The position numbers and the translations under genes were made by a program. DNA of 6,532 nucleotides, taken from positions 1 through 6,532 of the forward strand of contig JAITPP010000221.1 in the NCBI GenBank assembly GCA_031289385.1. Reading direction: 5' to 3'. The first letter of the stretch is position 1. Each line of letters starts with the position of its first letter. This DNA comes from Prevotellaceae bacterium. GTDB taxonomy: Bacteria; Bacteroidota; Bacteroidia; Bacteroidales; UBA932. Below are positions 1-4,445 of this stretch, in pieces. Below the pieces are notes generated by a model that was not told the origin of the DNA, did no database searches, and saw only the letters and a program-made list of their open reading frames with translations.

Positions 1-40
1 TAACGTCTCAAAAACAGCCTGAATTTTGACCTATACGCCA

Positions 41-86
41 CAAAAAACAACTAAACAAACCAACAAAAAACAACTAAACAAATCAA
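41..86. repeat. Two tandem copies of a 23-bp direct repeat upstream of pepT
   Basis: Copy 1 is 41-63 and copy 2 is 64-86. They are adjacent and differ at one base (C60 versus T83). The unit is A/C-rich on this strand (CAAAAAACAACTAAAC plus a short tail) and a fragment, CAACAACTA, continues after copy 2. The function is unknown; this could be simple slippage duplication or a repeated protein-binding site. It lies about 60 bases upstream of the candidate pepT promoter. Confidence 0.85.
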
Positions 87-94
87 CAACTAAG

Positions 95-142
95 CATATT
101 ACCACATTAATCACATTAACATATTACCCCATTAACATATTT
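95..142. repeat. AT-rich imperfect direct repeats just upstream of the pepT promoter
   Basis: CATATTACCACATTAA (95-110) recurs with one change at 120-135, and CATTAACATATT occurs at 114-125 and 130-141. The segment reaches to within six bases of the -7 element and covers where a -33 element would lie. It may be a low-complexity AT tract or a set of operator half-sites; nothing in the sequence decides between these. Confidence 0.6.
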
Positions 143-147
143 ATTTC

Positions 148-155
148 TATCTTTG
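148..155 (+). promoter_or_regulatory. Bacteroidota-type -7 promoter element for pepT-mqnC-pyrF
   Basis: TATCTTTG matches the TAnnTTTG -7 consensus used by the primary sigma factor of Bacteroidota. The same ten bases, TATCTTTGCA, occur upstream of rpmE2. No TTG is present at the expected -33 distance, so the upstream half is weak. The start would lie about 40 bases before the pepT ATG. Confidence 0.6.
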
Positions 156-199
156 CATGATATAATTTTAAAAAATCAAATCATAAAAAAATAAAAACG

Positions 200-1429
200 A
201 TGAAAAAAACTGTATTAAATAAATTTTTGCGCTACGTTGCTATTGATACGCAATCGGACGAAAACAGCGCCTCGCAGCCAAGTACTGCAAAGCAACTTAC
301 GCTATCGAAATTGCTGGTGGACGAACTTAAAGCAATGGGAATAACCGATGCCGCTCTCGACGAGCATGGTTATGTGATGGCAACAATTCAGTCGAACATA
401 AACAAGAAAACGCCTGTAATCGGCTTCATTGCTCATGTTGATACGTCGCCCGATTTGAGCGGCGCAAATGTAAAACCGCAAATTATCGAAAATTACAACG
501 GCAAAGATATTGTTCTTAGCAAAGAGAAAAAAATAAACCTTACGCTTAACGACTTCCCCGAATTGGCTGATTTCAAAGGCAAAACGCTGATTACAACCGA
601 TGGCACAACATTGCTCGGTGCAGATGACAAAGCTGGCATTGCCGAAATTATGACTGCCGCCGAATATATTATGAATCACCCCGAAATTAAGCACGGCACA
701 ATAAAAATCGGATTTACTCCCGACGAAGAAATAGGGCGCGGAGTTGATAAGTTTGATGTGGAAAAATTCGGTGCAGACTACGCCTACACTATGGATGGCG
801 GCGCTCTTGGCGAGTTGGAATACGAAAATTTTAATGCTGCGTCTGCAAAAATCAAAATACACGGAAACAACATTCATCCCGGCTATGCAAAAGGAAAAAT
901 GACAAATTCAATTCTTGTTGCTATGGAACTTAATGCGTTGTTGCCCGTAAACGAACGTCCTGAATTTACCGAAAATTACGACGGCTTTTTTCATGTAGTA
1001 CATTTCGACGGAAATGTGGAACAAGCATCAATACAATACATTATACGCGATCATAATCGTAAAAAATTTGAACACAAAAAGGAAACAATTAAAAATTGTG
1101 TCGATTTTTTGAATAAACGCTACGGAAACGATGTGTTGGTGTTGGAATTGAAAGATCAATATTACAATATGCGCGAAATGGTTGAGCCTCATTATCACAT
1201 TGTTGAAACAGCATTTAACGCAATGAAACAGGCAGATGTAGAGCCAATTGTGCGCCCAATTCGCGGCGGAACAGATGGTGCGCGATTGTCGTTTATGGAT
1301 TTGCCTTGTCCAAATATTTTTGCAGGAGGACATAATTTTCACGGAAAATACGAATTTGTAGCCCTTGAATCGATGGAAAAAGCAGCCGAAGTGATTTTGA
1401 ATATTGTAAAACTTTATGCTGAGGAATAA
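200..1429 (+). CDS. pepT: Peptidase T (tripeptide aminopeptidase, M20B)
   Basis: Cytosolic zinc aminopeptidase that removes the N-terminal residue from tripeptides in the last steps of peptide breakdown. At 409 residues it has nearly the length of E. coli PepT (about 408). The expected dinuclear metal ligands and catalytic residues are all visible: H79 and D81 in HVDTSPD, D142 in LLGADDKAG, the catalytic E176 and ligand E177 in FTPDEEIGRG, D199 in YTMDGG, and H381 in HNFHGKYEF. The substrate-contacting segment PIRGGTDGARLSFMGLP-like is present with D in place of the G (SFMDLP). There is no signal peptide or membrane segment. ATG at 200 is preceded by A-rich sequence without a Shine-Dalgarno, as usual in this phylum. 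It is first in a probable three-gene unit, 11 bases before mqnC. Assignment rests on full-length motif agreement and looks secure. Confidence 0.96.
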   Translation: MKKTVLNKFLRYVAIDTQSDENSASQPSTAKQLTLSKLLVDELKAMGITDAALDEHGYVMATIQSNINKKTPVIGFIAHVDTSPDLSGANVKPQIIENYNGKDIVLSKEKKINLTLNDFPELADFKGKTLITTDGTTLLGADDKAGIAEIMTAAEYIMNHPEIKHGTIKIGFTPDEEIGRGVDKFDVEKFGADYAYTMDGGALGELEYENFNAASAKIKIHGNNIHPGYAKGKMTNSILVAMELNALLPVNERPEFTENYDGFFHVVHFDGNVEQASIQYIIRDHNRKKFEHKKETIKNCVDFLNKRYGNDVLVLELKDQYYNMREMVEPHYHIVETAFNAMKQADVEPIVRPIRGGTDGARLSFMDLPCPNIFAGGHNFHGKYEFVALESMEKAAEVILNIVKLYAEE

Positions 1430-1440
1430 TTAATATTTTG

Positions 1441-2529
1441 ATGGCAGCCGTTGATAAAATTTTTCGAAAAGCAATAAGTTTGCAGCCATTGTCGGCAGAG
1501 GAATTGCTGCAATTGTACAAGTTTACGCCGACAAGTGAATTAATGTTTGTTGCAAACGAACTGCGGCAAATTCATGTTCCCGGAAACGGCGTGAGTTGGC
1601 AAATCGACAGAAATGTGAATATAACAAACGTTTGTATTTCGGGATGCAAATTTTGCAATTTTCATTGCAAGCCGCACGAAATCGAAAAATCGTACACAAC
1701 AACAATCAACGAATATTGCAACAAAATTGAAGAACTTATAAAACTAAACGGCGATCAACTTTTGCTGCAAGGCGGATTACATCCGAAATATGGTTTAAGT
1801 TTTTATAAAAATCTTTTCGAGGAATTGAAAAAACGTTATCCCCATATAAAACTTCATGCGCTTGGACCCCCCGAAATTGCTCATATTGCACGATTGGAAA
1901 AAAAATCGTATCGTGAAATTTTAGAAAGTCTTATTGATAGCGGTTTAGACAGTCTTCCGGGAGCAGGAGCAGAAATTTTGTGCAATCGTGTGCGAAAACA
2001 ATTATCGCCTGCAAAACCCGATTCGCAAGCATGGTTTGATGTTATGCGCGAGGCACATAAACTTAATCTGCCTACGTCGGCAACAATGGTTTTCGGACAT
2101 ATCGAAACGCTGGAAGAGCGAATTGAACATCTTATAAAAATAAGAAATTTGCAAGACGAAAAACCGCAAAACGTATATGGATTTTTGGCGTTTATCTGCT
2201 GGACAATGCAAATGTCGGGGACAAAACTCGGCAACGAAACTTGCAATAAATCAGTGAGTACGGATGAATATATACGAACAATCGCTATCAGCCGAATTGC
2301 GCTCAATAATATTACCAACATACAGGCATCGTGGCTTACGGTTGGCAAAAACGTTGCGCAAATTGCTTTACATTCGGGAGCAAACGATATGGGTTCGATT
2401 ATGATTGAAGAAAATGTAGTTTCGTCGGCAGGAGTAACAAATAAATTCGATGCAGATGGTATAAAAAACGCTATTTGCGAAGCGGGATTTACGGCATGGT
2501 TGAGAAATCAAAAATACGAAGCCCGATAA
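1441..2529 (+). CDS. mqnC: Cyclic dehypoxanthinyl futalosine synthase, radical SAM
   Basis: Radical SAM enzyme that cyclises dehypoxanthinyl futalosine in the futalosine route to menaquinone. Cysteines C65, C69 and C72 (CISGCKFC) would bind the [4Fe-4S] cluster; LLQGGLHP (108-115), LPGAGAEIL (172-180), TMVFGHIETLEER (from 215) and the C-terminal MMEENVVSAAG-like block (IMIEENVVSSAG) follow in family order. The TMVFG, the W in FICW and the C-terminal block fit MqnC better than its paralogue MqnE, aminofutalosine synthase, which is the main alternative. The length of 362 residues is normal. I chose ATG 1441 over an in-frame TTG at 1438, which adds only one residue. Odd point: C253 stands where the family usually has Pro (FIPW), and the following Q-P-x-x-T stretch reads QMSGT. 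No other mqn gene is in the window. It sits 11 bases after pepT and 48 before pyrF. Confidence 0.87.
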   Translation: MAAVDKIFRKAISLQPLSAEELLQLYKFTPTSELMFVANELRQIHVPGNGVSWQIDRNVNITNVCISGCKFCNFHCKPHEIEKSYTTTINEYCNKIEELIKLNGDQLLLQGGLHPKYGLSFYKNLFEELKKRYPHIKLHALGPPEIAHIARLEKKSYREILESLIDSGLDSLPGAGAEILCNRVRKQLSPAKPDSQAWFDVMREAHKLNLPTSATMVFGHIETLEERIEHLIKIRNLQDEKPQNVYGFLAFICWTMQMSGTKLGNETCNKSVSTDEYIRTIAISRIALNNITNIQASWLTVGKNVAQIALHSGANDMGSIMIEENVVSSAGVTNKFDADGIKNAICEAGFTAWLRNQKYEAR

Positions 2530-2577
2530 AAACAAAAAAACATTAAATTTAAAATATTGAAATCTTAAAATAATATT

Positions 2578-3405
2578 ATGAACAGTCAGCAAATATTTGA
2601 ACAAATATGCCGAAAACAAAGTTTTTTGTGCGTTGGACTTGATAGCGATATAAACAAAATACCGCAACATCTGCTTAAAGAAAAAAATCCTTTATTTGAA
2701 TTTAACAAACAAATTATTGATGCAACGGCAAAATATTGCGTATCGTACAAGCCAAATCTGGCTTTTTACGAAGCCTGCGGCGAAAACGGCTTGCAGCAAC
2801 TTGCAATGACAGTTGATTATATACAAAAAAATTATTCCGAAATGTTTGTTATTGCCGATGCCAAACGCGGCGATATAGGAAATACTTCGCAAATGTATGC
2901 ACGTGCTTTTTTCGAAAAAATGAATTTTGATGCAATAACTTTGTCGCCATACATGGGCGAAGATACTGTAACTCCGTTTTTTTCGTTTGCCGAAAAATGG
3001 GTAATTCTGCTCGCCCTCACAAGCAATGCGTCGGCTTGCGATTTTCAGATGCTTAAAACCGAAACAGGTTTGATGCTTTACGAAGAAGTAATTGCACGCT
3101 CGAAAAACTGGGGAAATGCCGATAACACAATGTACGTTGTTGGCGCAACAAAAGCCGAAATGCTTGCAAAAATAAGAGAAATAATTCCCGAACATTTTCT
3201 TTTGATTCCGGGAGTGGGAGTGCAAGGCGGCAGTCTTGCAGACGTTGCACGATATGGAATGAACGACATTTGCGGATTACTTGTAAATTCATCCCGAGCC
3301 ATTATTTATGCCGATAACAGCAAAAATTTTGCAACCGCAGCAACCCAAAAAGCAAAAGAAATGCAAACGGAAATGGCAGAATTGATTAGTCGTAAGCCAT
3401 TATAG
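2578..3405 (+). CDS. pyrF: Orotidine 5'-phosphate decarboxylase (subfamily 2)
   Basis: Converts OMP to UMP, the last step of de novo pyrimidine synthesis, in the cytosol. The protein is a single TIM-barrel domain. The active-site array is intact: D22 in VGLDSD, K58 in SYKPNLAFYE, and D94, K96 and D99 in the DAKRGDI signature, with K96 as the catalytic proton donor. The phosphate site is PGVGVQGG (211-218) and R240 in VNSSRA. At 275 residues it belongs to the longer subgroup typical of Bacteroidota and Actinobacteria, not the ~230-residue E. coli type. ATG 2578 follows 48 AT-rich bases after mqnC, with no obvious promoter between them, so co-transcription is likely. The last codons, for S271-R272-K273, contain a copy of the GTCGTAA unit that also forms the array starting on the TAG stop, so the extreme C-terminus may have been remodelled by the repeat. 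Confidence 0.96.
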   Translation: MNSQQIFEQICRKQSFLCVGLDSDINKIPQHLLKEKNPLFEFNKQIIDATAKYCVSYKPNLAFYEACGENGLQQLAMTVDYIQKNYSEMFVIADAKRGDIGNTSQMYARAFFEKMNFDAITLSPYMGEDTVTPFFSFAEKWVILLALTSNASACDFQMLKTETGLMLYEEVIARSKNWGNADNTMYVVGATKAEMLAKIREIIPEHFLLIPGVGVQGGSLADVARYGMNDICGLLVNSSRAIIYADNSKNFATAATQKAKEMQTEMAELISRKPL

Positions 3406-3474
3406 TCGTAAGTTGTAAGTTGTAAGTCGTAAGTTGTAAGTTGTAAGTCGTAAGTCATAAGTTGTAAGTCATAA
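3405..3474. repeat. Heptanucleotide tandem array, ten units of GTYRTAA
   Basis: Ten head-to-tail 7-bp units begin on the last base of the pyrF stop codon: GTCGTAA, GTTGTAA twice, GTCGTAA, GTTGTAA twice, GTCGTAA, GTCATAA, GTTGTAA, GTCATAA, then a decayed GTTCGG. The first seven units follow a C,T,T pattern, giving a 21-bp higher-order period (about two helical turns). Because 7 is not a multiple of 3, the TAA in each unit gives stops in all three + frames every 21 bases. A lone unit lies inside pyrF at 3389-3395. The function is unknown: slippage-generated microsatellite, protein-binding array or dispersed repeat family are all possible. Confidence 0.92.
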
Positions 3475-3840
3475 GTTCGGAAGTTACTGCGCTTGGTTTG
3501 ATTTTGTGCATAAATTTAATATTCCACAAGCGCAAAGTCCACAAAATTTTTTTATAAAATATTTAGAATCAATATTTTCTTTGTGTTCTTCGTGTCTTTG
3601 TGGGAGAAAAAAGCCCCTAAATAAAAATGCAATAGCGCTTTTACACAAAACCATGCCGCATAAATTTAGAGAATAATAATTTCGGCAAAGTTAATTATGA
3701 AATTTATTGAAACGGGAAATAATCTTTTTCAAATATTTATAAAACGCCGCTCTTATTTAATAAATTAAATTGCTGTTTTACAGAATATTGAATAATCGCA
3801 TTTAATCCTTGAATATATGCGGAATAAATTTTATTTTTTA
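3475..3840. other. Non-coding region between pyrF and rpmE2
   Basis: I see no supportable gene on either strand. The region is AT-rich and stop-dense. It contains the decayed end of the heptamer array, a perfect 8-bp inverted pair (TGCGCTTG at 3488-3495 and CAAGCGCA at 3527-3534), the longer imperfect inverted repeat listed separately, and a T-run at 3547-3553. None of these forms a convincing intrinsic terminator for pyrF. The part from about 3605 to 3840 shows nothing I can name. Confidence 0.6.
3524..3603. repeat. Imperfect inverted repeat resembling a dispersed intergenic element
   Basis: The left arm (3524-3546, beginning CCACAAGCGCAAAGTCCAC) is an imperfect reverse complement of the right arm (about 3580-3603, ending GTGTCTTTGTGGG), with an AT-rich centre. 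The right arm is built from three similar 8-9 base blocks: TTTGTGTTC, TTCGTGTC and TTTGTGGG. From memory, CTTTGTG/TTCGTG-type sequences of this kind recur between genes in many environmental bacterial genomes, including Bacteroidota. It may be a small palindromic repeat or a MITE-like remnant; no target-site duplication or transposase is visible. Confidence 0.5.
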
Positions 3841-3844
3841 TTTT

Positions 3845-3875
3845 TTGTTCAATATTTATTTTTTTACTATCTTTG
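3845..3875 (+). promoter_or_regulatory. Bacteroidota-type promoter for rpmE2
   Basis: TTG at 3845-3847 (within a T-run) is followed, after a 20-base spacer, by TATCTTTG at 3868-3875. This matches the phylum's TTG / TAnnTTTG primary-sigma promoter in both boxes and spacing. Transcription would begin near 3882, giving a short leader of roughly 30 bases before the ATG at 3913. It is the best primary-type promoter in the window. Confidence 0.75.
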
Positions 3876-3912
3876 CAGCCCAAATTTGTGAAAATTTTAA
3901 AATTATATAAAA

Positions 3913-4173
3913 ATGAAAAAAGAAATTCATCCATCGAGTTATCGCGTAGTGGCATTCAAAGATATGTCAAACGAGCATATTTTTTTAACGCGCTCGTCGG
4001 TTAATACAAAAGAAACTATCACTGTTGATGGTGTTGAATATCCGTTGTATAAACTTGAAATTTCAAACACATCTCACCCTTTTTATACAGGTAAAATGAA
4101 ACTTGTAGATACAGCGGGACGTGTTGATAAGTTTATGAACCGATACAAAAACTACGCAAACAAAAGCAAATAA
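3913..4173 (+). CDS. rpmE2: Large ribosomal subunit protein bL31, type B
   Basis: Small basic protein of the 50S subunit that contributes to the bridge between subunits. The 86 residues include the L31 hallmarks: IHP near the N-terminus (5-7), a TRSSVNTKETI-like segment, a DGVEYPLY strand, and the signature SHPFYTGK followed by VDTAGRVDKF. The protein has no cysteine, so it lacks the zinc-binding CxxC motifs of type A L31; this defines the zinc-independent type B form, often called rpmE2 or ykgM. In Bacteroidota this is commonly the only L31, so zinc-responsive control cannot be assumed, and I see no operator that would show it. It is a single-gene unit with its own promoter and terminator. 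Confidence 0.95.
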   Translation: MKKEIHPSSYRVVAFKDMSNEHIFLTRSSVNTKETITVDGVEYPLYKLEISNTSHPFYTGKMKLVDTAGRVDKFMNRYKNYANKSK

Positions 4174-4199
4174 TTTTTGACATTTGCAAACAAAATTTA

Positions 4200-4227
4200 C
4201 CTCGACTTATTTATGTCGGGGTTTTTT
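4200..4227 (+). terminator. Intrinsic terminator of rpmE2
   Basis: CCTCGAC (4200-4206) pairs with GTCGGGG (4215-4221) in a 7-bp stem with one T-G wobble and an 8-base loop, followed at once by six T (4222-4227). It starts 27 bases after the rpmE2 stop. It separates rpmE2 from lon, so lon needs its own promoter. Confidence 0.88.
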
Positions 4228-4259
4228 GTTGGATTTTTTATTCTCCAAAAAAAAATATT

Positions 4260-4276
4260 TTGGCACGCAGTATGCA
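4260..4276 (+). promoter_or_regulatory. Candidate sigma-54 (-24/-12) promoter for lon
   Basis: TTGGCACG (4260-4267), four bases, then ATGCA (4272-4276). Against the consensus YTGGCACG-N4-TTGCW the only departure is A for the first T of the -12 box. The invariant GG (4262-4263) and GC (4274-4275) are exactly 10 bases apart. The start would be near 4287, leaving a leader of about 160 bases. The site faces lon and lies between the rpmE2 terminator and the gene. RpoN occurs in many Bacteroidota, but an enhancer-binding activator would also be needed and no gene for one is in the window. Confidence 0.6.
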
Positions 4277-4294
4277 ATATTGAAATAATAGTTT

Positions 4295-4302
4295 TATATT
4301 TG
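4295..4302 (+). promoter_or_regulatory. Possible primary-sigma -7 element for lon
   Basis: TATATTTG fits TAnnTTTG, but no TTG lies at the usual 19-25 base spacing (the nearest are 12 and 32 bases upstream). In AT-rich DNA the match could be chance. It is the main alternative to the sigma-54 site as the source of the lon transcript. Confidence 0.3.
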
Positions 4303-4385
4303 AATAATTTTTAAGGGGCTGTTATCGCAACTTTAACAACTGATATTAAAATATTTAACTACAAATAAGATAAAATAATATTAAT

Positions 4386-4401
4386 CAAAGTAAATACTTT
4401 G
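4386..4401. promoter_or_regulatory. Perfect palindrome in the lon leader, possible operator
   Basis: CAAAGTA (4386-4392), AA, TACTTTG (4395-4401): 7-bp arms with a 2-base centre and no mismatch, 44 bases before the lon ATG. It resembles a site for a dimeric regulator. It is not CIRCE (TTAGCACTC-N9-GAGTGCTAA), and I cannot match it to a named regulator. As RNA it would form only a weak AT-rich hairpin. Confidence 0.45.
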
Positions 4402-4445
4402 TTAGAGAAATGACGAGGTTTTGCTGACAAATTGACTGAAAAATT

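Noticed and set aside
8..29. TCAAAA / TTTTGA inverted repeat as terminator of an upstream gene
   Set aside because: Only six AT-rich base pairs, no T-run, and the upstream gene is outside the window.
302..877. Minus-strand 191-residue open frame inside pepT
   Set aside because: Antisense to conserved PepT metal-binding motifs; no recognisable domain and no upstream signal.
1438..1440. TTG as start codon of mqnC
   Set aside because: ATG follows immediately at 1441; the TTG would add one residue only and ATG is preferred.
3405..3474. CRISPR-like array
   Set aside because: Units are 7 bp, directly adjacent and without spacers; no cas gene is nearby.
3488..3553. Intrinsic terminator for pyrF
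   Set aside because: The 8-bp inverted pair has a 31-base loop and the T-run starts 12 bases after the stem, so the geometry is wrong.
3784..3856. AATATTGAA / TTCAATATT inverted pair
   Set aside because: 55 bases apart and built from an AT-rich word that recurs elsewhere in the window, for example before pyrF and lon; likely chance.
3737..3955. Minus-strand 72-residue open frame overlapping the rpmE2 start
   Set aside because: Low-complexity Asn/Lys/Phe-rich translation, overlaps the rpmE2 promoter and start on the other strand, and resembles no family I know.
4391..4401. TACTTTG as a -7 promoter element for lon
   Set aside because: One base short of TAnnTTTG spacing, no TTG at -33, and the bases are explained by the palindrome.
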